A stretch of DNA of 64,000 nt, taken from positions 34,532,055 through 34,596,054 of the forward strand of contig NC_057762.1 of NCBI RefSeq assembly GCF_010389155.1, in the 5' to 3' direction. A program made the position numbers and the translations under genes. Below are positions 1-11,982 of the stretch, piece by piece. Source of the DNA: Erigeron canadensis (taxonomy: Eukaryota; Streptophyta; Magnoliopsida; Asterales; Asteraceae). Under the pieces are notes generated by a model, which saw only the letters and a program-made list of their open reading frames with translations, was not told the DNA's origin and did not search any database. The first letter of the stretch is position 1; each line of letters begins with the position of its first letter.

Positions 1-250
1 AAAATCGGGAAAATCATGTTTTTGGTTATGTGCATCCATCTTGGATGCATATTCATCAAAATGATGCATCCAACGAAAAACTTGAATTTTTTGATTTTGA
101 CGGATCAATGTGTTGCTAAACACTTAAATAATGATAATTAGTTAAGGACAATGTTAGTTTTATGGACTTTTAATGGATCAAAATGATGTTTTTAAGTGTT
201 TTCACCGTTCTTATTTTAAAAGTGTTCTCACCAGAGTGTTTCCCTATATA
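1..250 (-). mobile_element. Probable end of a transposable element running off the left edge
   Basis: On the minus strand this stretch begins next to an (AT)n run and reads into repeated phrases such as GGTGAGAACACTTTTAAAAT and a closely related GGTGAAAACACTT, followed by two inverted ATGCATCC-type motifs. This phrase type recurs at the ends of repetitive elements in many plant genomes. The other end is outside the window, so neither the class nor the boundaries can be fixed. The call rests on style rather than on a seen terminal repeat. Confidence 0.25.
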
Positions 251-1605
251 TATATATATATATATACTAGTACATATTATTAGTCTTCTTTCTCTTTCTC
301 GACACACCCTCTCCGGTTCTCCCTAATCTAGATTCCGGCCACCACCCCCACCGCCGGACTCCCCCCCTCTCTCTCCATCGACACTATTACTCTCTCTTTC
401 TCTCTCACTGATTCCGGCGACTTCCTTTCTATTTACTTCTACTGTTCCGGACCATTGTCAGCCGGAAAGAATTTCTACCCCGATTCGTTGAGTTAAAACT
501 CGAGATTGGTACCCAAATGCTCAGAATCTATATCCGTACAAACCCTGACTAAAAGAAAACCTCGATCTAGCCTTTGCCGGTAAACCTAACAAACTCGCCG
601 GAAAAAGTATTTTTGTGATTCTCTTGCGTTTGTTAAAGTTTAAAAACACGAAACTGGTTGTAATCAATTCACCTTTGAGTCGCTTACAAACCCTTGCCAA
701 TTGTACATTCCACAAATCTCGTCGGAAAAACGAACCGGCGGAAAAGCGAACCACTGGAAAAACGAACCGTGGTGAGAGGGGTTTAGAAATACCGATTGAA
801 ATAGATACACATTTTTACTCGTATATGTTTATATGTATATTGATGTTTGAAACTTTCCAAACTGTGATTTTGTGGGAATAAATATAATTGGGTTGGACAA
901 AAAATGGAAAATGGTTCACTGAAAAATTTGGAAAGAACAATGGAGGTCGAAGAAGATGATGATGGGAAAATGGTTGGAGAAAAAATGGTTTTATCGGAAA
1001 AGTGGATGGGAAACATGGTGTAGCGGGAAAAGTCGTTGGAGAAAAACTTATGAGGATGATGATGATGTGTACACGTCAACTCAGTAGTCCACGTAGACAT
1101 TTTTATGACGTGGCATGCTATGTTGGCAGTTAACGGAGGTCTAACGTTAAAAACTAACAATGTTCCCTTTATTGCGAAATTTTTAGAAATGAGATCCTTT
1201 AAATAGACGGAAACAAAATAGGTTCCCTTTAATAAGAAATTCGTGTAAAATACTTACTTTTTTATGGATTTTTTCTTTTTTTTTTTAATTACCTGCACTT
1301 TTTTAATACATACATCCATATTGTATTGTATATATATTGTAATCTTATTAATGCCCGTGCTTATGTTGGTTTTGGTTGGGGTGGTCTTGAGTTTGTTTTT
1401 ATGTGGTTGATCGTAGGTTCGAGTTCCTCCTTAATTTTTCTTTTCTTATTTTAATGCTTGCCATGTGTTTCTTTGGGGTTTAACCTGAAAATCACTGCAT
1501 CAATATGAATGCCATCTGTTCTTTTTCTCTAATAAAAATATTTCTCCATACTCAAAAACTTTTTGATATTTTTCTATCCCCATCTCTGTTTTTTTAAGGT
1601 TTACT

Positions 1606-1638
<33 letters not shown>
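251..1638. other. Intergenic, unassigned; C/T-rich then A/T-rich
   Basis: Positions 280-440 are a pyrimidine-rich, CCGG-rich stretch that looks like a plant 5' leader. It is followed by repeated CGGAAAAACGAACC-like words (about 720-770) and purine-rich sequence to about 1060. The same CCGG/TTTTCCGGCGAA style appears in the left part of the Mutator-like element near 44.3 kb, so this may be relic transposon sequence. Around 1370-1430 a phrase ending GGTTCGAGTTC resembles a pol III B box, but I find no convincing A box. No coding region here has homology I recognise. An (AT)n run ends the stretch. Confidence 0.3.
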
Positions 1639-2042
1639 CGAGAGCAAGTACCCGCACGTTGCGGCGGTGAGATGGTCAAATGCCTTCGTCGTACGGGCTC
1701 CGCTCTCGGGTTTAAAAATTTGTCGAAAGTATATCGAATGACATCTCTAATGAAAGAGCATGAAATTTAAGAACACCCATACAATTTTTATAATTTATCG
1801 ATGTACGGTTTTTGAGATAAAAGATTTTGAATGAATTGGAGGAATAAATGATTTATGGAGGAGAGAGAAAAAAGATGATTGGTCGAGATTTGAGGAGAGA
1901 GAGAAAGGGTATTATAGTTATTTTAGGTAAATATAGAATAGATAGAAGGGACATTTTGGGAAAATACTTAAAATCAATATTGAAAATTCCAAGTTCAATA
2001 TTGAAAATATAAGGGAAATCTGCTTTATAATATAGTACTAGA
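1639..2042 (-). mobile_element. Short non-autonomous Helitron-like element
   Basis: Read on the minus strand, the 5' end is A|TCTAGTACTATATTATAAAG, the TC-start, TATA-rich type usual for plant Helitrons. The 3' end carries a GC hairpin (CCGCA...TGCGG within CCGCAACGTGCGG) close to the terminus, with a T following. The final bases read CTCG rather than the canonical CTAG, so this end is degenerate. Its length (404 bp) and layout match the better-preserved copy at 62992-63406. It has no coding capacity. The insertion lies beside an AT microsatellite, which blurs the 3' boundary. Confidence 0.55.
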
Positions 2043-2582
2043 TTTAGGGTATTATCAATATTAGATGTTCATATATGTAACTCATAAAAGTTTGAAAGTT
2101 CAAAGTTAAAAAATATAAGTAAAAACTAAATGTTCAATTCAAATGTCAAGAATGTTAAGCTAATAGAAAGGAAAATAGTGTAATAAAGAAATACTATAAG
2201 CATATATCCTTCTTCATCATTTGCAAAACTTCTTTATAAAAGACATTGACTGTAAATGTTTTTTGTCTTTTCATCTTTGTCACATACTAACAACTTAAAA
2301 CTTGTTTTCAACTTAACTCGGGATATTGCAATATACAATTGTTAGTGCATGAAAACCGGGATTTGTAGATACAAAATTACAAACTGAAATGTCATAAAAT
2401 TTGATAACAATTAGGACTTGGGAATATTTTCATATATATTTATTTTAATAACAATTAATATTTTACTTTTTAAATATGATTAATTTTTTCTAGATAATTT
2501 GAATTTTTTGACGAAATAGTATTTATCTTCATGAAATCTTAAACGTAAATATAGGTAGTCAGAAATCAATATATCTTACTTC
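2043..2582. other. AT-rich intergenic sequence, nothing recognised
   Basis: Very AT-rich sequence with no reading frame, terminal repeat or RNA signal that I can support. Confidence 0.5.
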
Positions 2583-3616
2583 TTTATAATGTTATTAATC
2601 TTTGTATAGAGTTGTTTCAGTTTTTCTTCTTATTTCGCCCATGTTTTATTATTTAACTTAAGTGAGATCGTATTCATTTGTAATTTGTTTGATATAATTA
2701 ATTTTGCAGATTACTTGGTATATTATTCACAATGGTTTCTAAATCATATATCAAAATGATACTTATATATTATACAAATTCATCTTTTTATCTATATGTA
2801 TAGGTATATAAATTAAAAGGTTCTCTGCACATATTGTATTTTGATAATAAAAACTTTTGTAATACGTTATGCTTATACATGATCATTATTAAAATCATGT
2901 ATGTAACTTTTAATAAATATTAAAACGATTTAAAAGTAACTAAAATTAAATATTTTGAAAACTAGCATCGCAAGGTTTCCAAAAACACCTTAGAAAACTG
3001 GTTACCCAAACCCAACCTAAAACCATATCAGATTCAATCCAAACCATTTTGGCCTGTTCACATTGATAACATGATTTGTAAGTGCTTTGGCTGGGTTGCA
3101 TGTATAAAGTTATGACCTTTCACAAGTTGGGTTTAGCCCTTCTCCTATTTGGGATGTTTCGGGCAATTTTTGTAAAACGGATGTCAGGCATCATTTCCTT
3201 TGTTAACCTGAAAGTTGAAACTACAGAATACAATAGTGATAAGCTCCACCCATTCAACCTCCAACCAAGATGTGTATACACCTTCACAATAGCGAGCCAA
3301 CAGCCAAGTGGCAACATATAGTGCAAGCATCCTTGAAGCATGACAAAGGAAACTTCCAAATAATCTTGCAAATACTTGAAACTCAAGATCTCGTATTTAA
3401 ATCCATTCATTCATACAACTAATAAGCACGAACCACAGATAGCAGAATCATATTTAAGCAGAAACAGAGCCGTCAACAAATAAAAAGAAGGTTTTGCCTT
3501 CTATGTAACAATCGTCAACAGGCCAGTTGATCAAAGTTCACATTAAATATCCACAAAAAACAAACCATGGTCAAGAAATCAGGAATACATGATACTGGGT
3601 AGCCACAAATTGGCAT

Positions 3617-6072
3617 CTAGACGAGAGGGGGATATTGCTTTGCTTGCTGACGAACTCTTTTCTTGTACTCCACAGTATCCTGCACATTAGTTTTTGCACA
3701 AATCAGATTAGGAATGAAAATGTAACTTCTAGCAAGATAAATAACACATTGATTACCTGAATAAAGAGATGATATCCCTCAGTTTGAGCAGGATCAGCAG
3801 GGTTCGGAGAGTCCAATAAATCCTGGATGCCCACTAAAATTTGCTTGACCGTTATAGCGGGTCTCCAGCCCTACAGATAACAGATGTTATTAGATATTAC
3901 TTGTACTAAAACAAACTCAAAAATCTCAACATTATGCTGATGCCTTAGATTCTTAGTAAGGATAGGGAATTCATACACTGTCTTCATTAAGAATTGATAG
4001 GCAAACAGTCCCAGATGGGTAAACATTGGGATGAAAGAACCCTTGGGGGAACTTGCACTTTGGAGGCTTGCTTGGATAATCTTCGGTGAAATTAAGGGTG
4101 AGAGGGTAATACCCACCTTCCCAATCAGTCTGCAATAGTCATGTATAGAGAAAAGTTTACAAAATCAGACCAACTAAATTCACCAAAACAGCTGAACATT
4201 TATAAAGGTCTTCTAAAAAGAATTACAGATTTAGAACAAATGCCCAAAAAGAAACATATTCCACATTCCTTAGAATAGTAGTGAATCCAGGATTTTAGAG
4301 ATGATAAAAATAGGAGGATTGAGTCAGTTTCAACAATGCTTTCAGGTCATAATGGGTCGATGGGGTTTTGCTTGTTGCCTGAATGAAAATGCAGGTTCGA
4401 AAATGGGTTAGAAGGGATGCGGTCAAAACTGGCCGAGTCTAGGTTGCCAGCTAATATTTTCATCTATTTAGGTAGGTGCTTAGCTAAAAAAGGTTAACCA
4501 ATCATAAATATAGAGCAGATGTAACCCACCAGTGAGGTCTCAAAAACTATAACCAGAAAAGAAGGAAAAAACCAATTGCCGTGTTAGGGCGTCCAAATCC
4601 AACAGTTAGTAGTGTCGTTATTGTGTATGTAGACGGGCATTTTAACACATTCAAAATGTCTGAAGACTCGCCCATGACCTAGGATCATGACCGTCCCAAA
4701 AATCAAATCCAATGCTGCATCAGTGATGGCATTTTCTTGCTATTATTATCTTGTGAAAAGTTTCTTCTTATATATATCCCATCCATTGGAACATGTAGTA
4801 AAAAGCTACATGGGTAATCAAAATCAACAAAGAAAAACGGTAAACAGATGAAGTTTCCCTTATGCATCAAATTCAATTCTGCATCAGTGATGGCATATTT
4901 TTTTCCTATTGCTATCTTGTAAAATGTTTCTTCTTATATATGCATCCATTGGAAAACGTAATAAAAAGCAACATGGGTAATCAATATCAACAATGAAAAA
5001 CGGGCAAACGCATAAGGTTTTTCCTAATGCAAGTTGCGCAGAGAAAACGAGATTTTATTACTCAGATGTATGCAGCCCATATTCCCCTGATAACCCCCGA
5101 GATTGTATCTAGCAAGATTCAAGCCTGGGGCCTCTTGTAAAGTTGTCACCATGTTATCCAATAGACCACCTTGGAGATGGTTCAAATCAACAATATAAAA
5201 TTTTATTCTTTATCAACTGCTTTATACTAATATTGATGCATGCCGGTTTAAGGATGCATACCAAATGTCCAAATGAAACAATAGTCACCCAATACCTACC
5301 TCCCGCGATAGACAAAAAGGAACATTTGATTAACGAAACACAAAAACAAATAGAAAAATCAATTAAACTTACTGAACTTCAAGTAATTAACTTGTATGTC
5401 AATTAAGAAGACTACCATGGTACCCTCGAGTTCAGTGAATAATTTGAATTTCTCATATTTTTTTGACCTTTTACGATCTGTCAAGTTCTCAACTATTTTG
5501 ACAAGTGTGTGATTGCATGAGTCATGTGTTACATTGTTATTGCACTCGAAAAGAAACGTCACCTATCGGATTTTGCTCCTTAATGTTAAAATGAATATGG
5601 GGTGAATTAATTATGAGTAATGATATATCAACTATAGATCATTTCAGATCCTGAGATACTTGGTGATACTTTTTCCCATTAATTAAAAAACAAAATTCTC
5701 AGTATGAAATATTACACAGTCAGTAATCTATATCTATATCTATATATATGGAAGTACAGATAAAAGGAAAAACATACCCCGACTTTACCGGGAATGGTAC
5801 ACTGCCAAACCATGAGATTCACTGTACCATCAGTAAGTGTTTCTGGCTTTGCAACAAATCCCTAAAAATTAACCAGATAAAATCACATGAATAAAAATAA
5901 ATGGATACATAAAATCGCATATGTATATGAATTATATTTAATTTTAATAAATAAAAGGAAAAAACAAAAGAGAATTAGGGTTAAGCAAAAGGAATAAACA
6001 AACATGAGGATGATTTTTTCGCCATGCTTTTCGTTCTTCTGTGAGACGACCACGTGCTATACCACCAGACAT
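3617..6072 (-). CDS. SCE1: SUMO-conjugating enzyme E2 (SCE1/UBC9), copy A
   Basis: SUMO E2: it accepts SUMO from the SAE1/SAE2 E1 enzyme as a thioester and passes it to lysines, mainly in the nucleus. Coding exons (minus): 6004-6072, 5778-5861, 3977-4129, 3757-3870, 3617-3679. All introns are GT-AG and the frame stays open for 160 residues, the normal length. The N-terminus is [20 protein letters not shown]. The active cysteine is C94 in SGTVCLSIL, after the [10 protein letters not shown] block. The C-terminus ends KQYPPLV. The start is fixed by the conserved first residues. Relative to Arabidopsis SCE1, as I recall it, changes are few and conservative. The protein is identical to copy B. Nothing suggests loss of function. 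Confidence 0.97.
4703..5035. repeat. 164-bp tandem duplication in the intron between exons 2 and 3 of SCE1 copy A
   Basis: The block around GCATCAGTGATGGCAT ... AAACGG occurs twice (GCATCAG at 4717 and 4881, period 164). The matching intron of copy B has it once (about 14275-14390). The duplication therefore arose in copy A after the gene duplicated, or was lost from B. Confidence 0.8.
5040..5185 (-). mobile_element. SINE-like insertion in an SCE1 copy A intron
   Basis: On the minus strand an A-box-like GGTGGTCTATTGGATAAC is followed about 35 bases later by a B-box-like GGCTTGAATCTTG, the spacing of a tRNA-derived pol III promoter. I see no matching block in the corresponding intron of copy B. 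No clear target duplication or tail was seen, so this could be a decayed tRNA-like relic. Confidence 0.4.
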
Positions 6073-6239
6073 GATTTATTACTGGTGGATTTTGATGTGT
6101 TTCCGATCGATTCTGAAAAAATCAGTAGAGGGTGAAACAAAAAGAAAGACGGAAGCGAGTTTTTTGACTTTTTGGAGACAAGGGTTTGCTTATATATGTA
6201 TTTTCTTGAAAATGGGAAGGGGTGAATAAGTAAATTTTC

Positions 6240-6488
6240 TTTTAATTTTTTTTTTTAAACATGTGACGGGATGGCTAGTCGTTACATCCAATTGGTCAGG
6301 CAGTCATTAACGACCGATCCACAAGTCAGGGAACCACAGGGGAGAAAAAACCACACCAATTTAGCCGTTACAGAAGGCACGACGCTAAATTGGGGGAAAA
6401 CCTTTGATTGCTTGTATTCGAACCCTGGTCTCCCAGGGCCCAAACCTTCATTGCAACACAGGGATGCCACTGCGCTATTAGTGGTTTT
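6240..6488 (-). mobile_element. tRNA-derived SINE
   Basis: On the minus strand the element begins next to an A/C-rich run with a near-perfect pol III A box (TAGCGCAGTGGCA) and, about 45 bases on, a B box (GGGTTCGAATAC). It ends in an A-rich tail (the poly-T at 6248-6257 on the plus strand). Length is about 240 bp. It lies upstream of SCE1 copy A. Target duplications are hidden in the A/T-rich flanks. An open frame crossing it is a by-product, not a gene. Confidence 0.7.
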
Positions 6489-7748
6489 TTTTTTGGTTTT
6501 TTTTCTTTTTTAAGGTAAATGATTAAAACTTTAATAGTGTAAAAAAATGTCTTTATTTATTAAATAAAAAATAAATAATTAGCAATTATATTTGTATGCA
6601 AAATTGAAAAAAATATGTAGTACTTTATTTAGTTTGACCGAATACAACCGTAATAGTGATAACTGTAGTGTGACGCCGATAGTAGTAGTTTTGGCGCATG
6701 GTAACGACGAGTATTAATGTAAATAATTGACGAACAAGTAGTAGTTTATTTAGTTTATGAGTTAGGGGACAAAATTTTTAATTTTTTTCACAAAGATTTT
6801 TTTTTTACAACAAGTTAATAGTTAGCACTAGAGACACACAGTGACATCCAATTAGACAGTGTACGGAGCTCGAATCACACGCCTGAGATGAATTTATGAC
6901 TTTTGAAACCCCCCAATAATCTAATCCTACAATTATATTTTTGATAAATTGTGTATGTTATGTGATAGACGTCTTTATTGGTGAGAGACATTAGATACAT
7001 GAGTAAATCAACCCTATAATTTAGAAAGAAAAAAAAAACAAAAACATAAAGCATTAATTGCTTAATATAATGATAAACGCAGTTCACAAGAATTTAAGAT
7101 TCTCACAAATTGTACCAATATCTTTTTTTTAAAACAACCTTACTAGCAAAATGCTAGTAGGAACATCATACAACAATCCAAAATGATTTATATCAAATTT
7201 ATTTAAGCCATCTATCAAAAGACAAAACCACCCACCTAACCCCGCGATTCATCCATAAAACCACCCATCTATCAAAACATCAAATTTAAACATATTTTGA
7301 AAATTGAAAATAGAAATTTGTTTCTGAAATTTAGTCTAAGTTAGCTATGGGTAGAGATAACGCTATATAGTTCACCTCCTTCGTATCTTGCTCAAGTTGC
7401 TGTTGTTGTAGTCTAAGTTGGGTAATGCTAAAGTTTTATTAAATGGCAAATTTTCTTTGGTCTTATACTGATTTAATAAAAAAAATAGTACTCGTAAAAA
7501 GGAGTTATGAATTGAACTCCAATTTTTTTTTAATAAGAGACAAAGTAAAAATGGGCTAACCTGATCAAATAATGGTAGAAGTATACTTATCTGATTCTTG
7601 TGATTTCGAATTTCTTAGGGTCATTTTGTGAGGGTATCAGATTCCCAGCCCAATATGAATGGACTAGAGTCTAGGAGACTAAGACAGTTTGACTAATAGG
7701 CTGATTCCAATTTGCATTCATGGAATTTACTTCATTTCATGTTATTAA
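6489..7748. other. Intergenic, AT-rich, unassigned
   Basis: Low-complexity AT-rich DNA between the SCE1 copy A promoter side and the Harbinger element. It contains several A/T homopolymers and one isolated TCGAATCAC word near 6873. I can support no gene or complete element here. Confidence 0.4.
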
Positions 7749-8066
7749 CGAGCAAGGGTGTAGTGCCAAGAAATTGACAAATTGGCAAAATTTGGCAAGA
7801 AGATAGCCAATAGGAGGGAGCCACATGTCTTAGCCAAAACTTTGTCAATACTTGCCGAAATGTTGCCAATTTCGTGGGTGTAGTGACCAAAACTTGCCAA
7901 TTTGCCAATTAGAAAAACTTACCAAACACACCCTAAACTTTCATTAATTTTAAAAAACAATACAAATACAAATTAAAAACAAACTAAAACAATACAAATA
8001 CAAATTAAAAACAAACTAAAACAATACAACTAGAAAATAAATAACAAACTAAAATAAGTTATTAGT

Positions 8067-9381
8067 TGGTCACCCGTATTTTTCGGCGATGTCGTGTTTG
8101 CGTTGCACTTGTATGCTACGCATGGGCTCGTCCAAGTGCTCATGAAGCGCGGAAAAGATTTGGAGGTCTAGATCCATTGTCTTTTGGCGTTGAAAATCGA
8201 GTTGGGATTGTAGCAAAGCCCGCGCAAGGTTTTCACGTTCGAGGTTGGCTTCCCTCCTCCTTTGGCGTTCGAGCCTCTTCTTTGAGTGCAATACTCGCCA
8301 CCTTATACTCTTCAACCGAACCAAGCAAGCCTTCACCAACCGTGGCCGAACTCGTGGCCTTACTACGTGATTTTCGAGCAAAAGAAGGCATCAAGTCCTC
8401 ATTCAAATCGGGAACTCGAGTGTAGTGGCTCTAGGACTCATCGGTTCGAGCCCTTTTCTCACTCTCGCTAGTATCTTCGGTGCGAGGAGTGCCGGTCGTA
8501 GGAGTAGTAGGCTCGGTAGAAGTAGGAGTAGTACCAAAACCACTCGCCGGTGGAACATAGGAGAACTTATCATGTTTCATTGCAACCGTCCAAGCTTTGA
8601 TATGTTTGAATCCTTTGTTCTTGTGGCGTTTCGCTCACTCTTCCAATGCTTGTGTCAAGACATAACCATCATCGGCACCGCTAGCCCATTTATGTTTCTA
8701 TAAACACATATATAAACGTAAAGTTATATATATATATGTAAAACTATATATATATAAACGTAAAATTATATATAAATGTAAAGCTATATATATATATAAA
8801 TGTAAAACTATATATATAAACGTAAAAGTATATATATAAACGTAAAGCTATATATATAAACGTAAAAGTGTATATATATATATATACACGTAAAACTATA
8901 TATAAATGTAAAAGGAAAGATAATTAACCATCATATTGTAGATGCCGGTAAACTCGTTCAAAACCGGTTGCATCTTCTTCCACTTTGTGTTCACTTGATG
9001 GTATGTTCGTGAATGATTTTTTTGTTCTCTATTGTAGTATTCATAAATCATATTCCAAAAGGATTCGTATCTTTGATGATCGGCGGTGGCGGGATCGGTA
9101 GAGATATGAAAATATGCTCGAGCCAACAATTCTTCATCCTCGCCACTCCAAGGGATCGGTGGTGCTCTTGTGCTTGAGGCGACTTTTTTCGCCTTCCCAC
9201 GACCGGGTGGAGGTGGCGCCTCCACCTCATCCTCGCTAGAGGTGTCTCTCACATCGTCATATGCCTCGTCGGCTTGCACTTGCTCATTAACATCATCATC
9301 AAGAAAAGTGATCGTCGGTTGGGTTCGAGGAAGTTCAAAGCGGCCCGTGTCGACTTGCACGGGGAACGAATCGGTTAACAA
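8067..9381 (-). pseudogene. Harbinger ORF1 (Myb/SANT-like DNA-binding protein), degraded
   Basis: In PIF/Harbinger transposons, ORF1 is a trihelix/Myb-like protein that binds the transposon ends and helps the transposase. The N-terminal part (9381 down to about 8930) is acidic and proline-rich. It is followed by the domain opening PIPWSGEDEELLARAY and containing RYESFWNMIYEYYN and NTKWKKMQPVLNEF, typical of plant proteins often mislabelled glutathione S-transferase T3-like. The C-terminal charged helical part (about 8070-8400) is split over two frames, implying a frameshift near 8270. An AT-rich block (8704-8935) separates the halves and may be an intron. The protein is probably not made intact. 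Confidence 0.7.
8704..8935. repeat. Minisatellite of ATATAAACGTAAA units
   Basis: About a dozen imperfect copies of a 17-22-base unit built from TATATATAAACGTAAAACTA, varying in the number of TA steps. It lies between the two coding halves of the Harbinger ORF1 and may sit inside its intron. Confidence 0.8.
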
Positions 9382-9566
9382 TTGAGAGAAGTCGTCACTA
9401 ATCGTGGTTTGGTTTTGAGTTTTGAGTTTGATATTGTTGGGAAGAAGAACCGCCGAAATTGTGTTCGACGGTTCGAGGAATATGAAATGGGAGTTGATTT
9501 CTTGGTGCTAGGTAGTTTTTGTTTTTTTTGTTTGATTTTCTTGTAGGAATCATGTTTGATTTCTTA

Positions 9567-9660
9567 GTAAGTGAAAGAGATGAGATAGAGGGTAGGTATA
9601 ATTTTTGTAAGTGAAAGAGATGAGATAGAGAGTAAGTATAATTTTTGTAAGTGAAAATGA
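9567..9660. repeat. 40-bp tandem repeat upstream of Harbinger ORF1
   Basis: The unit starting GTAAGTGAAAGAGATGAGAT occurs at 9567 and 9607, with a partial third copy at 9647. It lies in the probable promoter side of the minus-strand ORF1. Confidence 0.8.
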
Positions 9661-9954
9661 AGTATAAAGATTATGTTGCATATATAGTAAATAAGATAGG
9701 GGTAAATTTTGTAAATTTTTTTAAAAATAAACGGTCATTTTGACCAATTTTTTTAAAAAAACACCCGCTCCCAACGGTCACTATAGACGCTCCCAACGTT
9801 CACTTCCATCGGCCAAAACATGCCGATATTGCTTGCCAACACTTGCCGATTTTGCTAGCCAAAACTTGTCGATACCAATGCTATAGATTTGCCGATTTGC
9901 CGATAGTTGCCGATGCTTCTTGCCGATAGATTTAGCTGACTACACCCTTGCTTC

Positions 9955-11578
9955 TAATGGATCGAAATTTAATATGTGCTTTTCTGATTCACATGGAAAA
10001 GGTACGAGTAATATATTTCAGCTATATACATCAGTAGATTGTAAATTTTTTATTATGTAAAACATGAAACCATTATATTTGTATAAGTTTTGTTGCGTAC
10101 ATAAATTCCATTATATTTGTATAAGTTTTGTTGCGTACGAATAATCGAAAATTAAAAACATAAATTCCATATAGATAGGGGTTACATTGGTGTTTTCTTT
10201 GAATGCAATAAAGAGGATGGAATGTAAAAGTTGTTCCCAAATTTCAATATAATAATCATAAAATAACCCTCACGGCCTCACGTCTTGATATTCTTCTCAT
10301 GATCCATTGAATTGGACGAAAGGTTAGGCCATTACAACAAAGTTATTCTGAAATAATAGCCGTTCAAAAAGATACGCAAGTCATGTCAGATAAAATTAAC
10401 AAACGTGTTATAGATTGATTCGAAAATCTTGTCAACAACCACCACGCCATTGCTCCTCGTTTCATCACTATCGACTAGATGTTCCCCATAATTTGAGCTA
10501 ATTTTGATATTGTTAAAAAAGGTCGTTGTTATTGTTGTTTTGTCGAACAGTTTCATCATTATTTTGACCAATATCATCTAGATTTTCCCCCATATTTTGA
10601 TTTTCAGTTGTATTCTAGCCCACACAATTACCATTTAACAATCGTTATCACTTCCATTTCAATTGGTGGATATTTCAGGCTATACCTCTTATTCGCACAT
10701 GAGCTATTCCATTATGCGTTCTATCAGTCCGGTATCCATATATTCCTAATTTCCTATAAACACAAACACAAATGTCTTTGCAAGGCATCGAGATTCGAGA
10801 AAGCTCTAATTAACTTTTTGACCGCCAAGTAAGATGTCTTGACACGATCACAATAGCGAGCCAAGCGGCAACACATATTGTTCAACCTTACTTTAAGCAT
10901 TATGCAAATACCCAAAACTCGCTATGAATTTTGTAAATCCATTTATACAACTGATGAATATATAGAAACTAGTAGAAACGTGAATCATTTATAGACAAAA
11001 CAAGGCCATCAACAAATAATAGGAAGGTATGGGGAAATATACAATACATGTTTTTTTGAACGGCAAATATACACAAAAAAAAATGATATGGAGACCTAAA
11101 ATATGTGGACTTGTACAACCGACGACCATTACCAATTGAAACAACTGATCGTCAACCAATTATAACATGGAAAATCCAACTCAATTAAATATATAAATGA
11201 AAGAATGAACGACTCTATTTGTGACTTGTGAGTGTTATCTATAACGAAGACATGGATAGAATTAGAAAGTCTTGGGTGTTGAAAAAAGTTGGTTTGAATC
11301 CATTCCCATTCCAATTCTTTTACTTCATTGAATTAAATTAAATTATATATTAACAATGTTGTCTACTTGTCTAATCAATATGTGAACATGTTGTCCATCT
11401 GATTCCGTGTCTTCATATATTGTTCATTCAACAGTGGATCAACCAAGCTACTTGAGTGCACTAAATAGCTATAATGCTACCTATTAAGCTGCCTTTTTGG
11501 ACTTGCAAGTTATTTTGAGTTTTGTCATATATTACTTCGTTTTCATTTGTTCTTTACTTGCTATGGTAAATGTGCATC
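9955..11578. other. Intergenic between the SCE1 units, with a third relic of the duplicated unit
   Basis: Mostly AT-rich. A 38-bp tandem duplication lies at 10070-10140 (unit starts CCATTATATTTGTATAAG). Positions about 10836-11030 resemble 3285-3500 (CACAATAGCGAGCCAA, GGCAACA, ATCCATT, ACAACT and CATCAACAAATA blocks in the same order). This is a decayed third copy of the SCE1 3' flank with no coding exons left. Confidence 0.5.
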
Positions 11579-11982
11579 TTGTTTATTTTATAATCCCTGT
11601 ATAGTGTTGTTTCGATTGTCCTTATTTCTACTTGTGAGTTCTATTATTTAACTTAAGTGACAACGTATATTCATTTGTAATTTATTTGATATGTTAATTT
11701 TGCAGAACGCAAATATGGTTTTAAATCATATATCAGAACGATACTTATATATTATCCAAATTTATCTCTTTTATTTATGGATTTTCAAACTTAAGCACAC
11801 ATTATATTTTGATGTTCATAACTATAAAAAAACTGGCAACCCGAGTGTTTTTCTAACTCGTTAATAATATCAGTTTAGCCCAAACTATTAATTGTTAAGT
11901 GTTAACTGTTAACATTGATAACATGAGGATATATTTCCACGAATACAAGGATTGTCAGTGCTTTGGCTGGGCTGTAGTATAA

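Larger units (their letters stand above)
2583..6180 (-). repeat. Tandem segmental duplication, unit A (contains SCE1 copy A)
   Basis: This segment aligns by eye with 11579-15390 along its 3' flank, all five SCE1 exons, most introns and the short promoter. Matching phrases include the TTTCGGGCAAT and GCAACATATA blocks in the 3' flank and the first-exon leader. The offset is about 9.0 kb. Differences include a 388-bp Harbinger MITE in unit B only, a 178-bp foldback element in unit B only, and a 164-bp intron duplication in unit A only. Boundaries are approximate. Confidence 0.85.
7749..9954. mobile_element. PIF/Harbinger element (2.2 kb) with Myb-like gene, no transposase
   Basis: Both ends carry the same terminal inverted repeat: left CGAGCAAGGGTGTAGT, right ACTACACCCTTGCTTC. 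A TAA target duplication lies immediately outside (7746-7748 and 9955-9957). Subterminal regions are packed with TTGCCAA and CCGAT words in both orientations, as is usual for Harbinger ends. The only coding relic is the minus-strand Myb/SANT-like ORF1 partner. The DDE transposase is missing, so the element would need one in trans. It is the same family as the MITEs at 11983 and 43362. Confidence 0.85.

Noticed and set aside
783..1160. A 125-codon minus-strand open frame
   Set aside because: Low-complexity S/H/F-rich translation of a purine-rich repeat. No domain or intron structure.
6041..6229. Plus-strand frame over the SCE1 start
   Set aside because: Antisense to exon 1 of SCE1 copy A. No coding evidence.
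6271..6513. Open frame next to SCE1 copy A
   Set aside because: It lies across the SINE. The GGTTCGAA and TAGCGCAGTGG boxes explain the sequence.
8704..8935. Possible CRISPR-like array from regularly spaced TATATAAACGTAAA units
   Set aside because: Units are continuous and of variable length with no unique spacers; it is a minisatellite in a plant genome.
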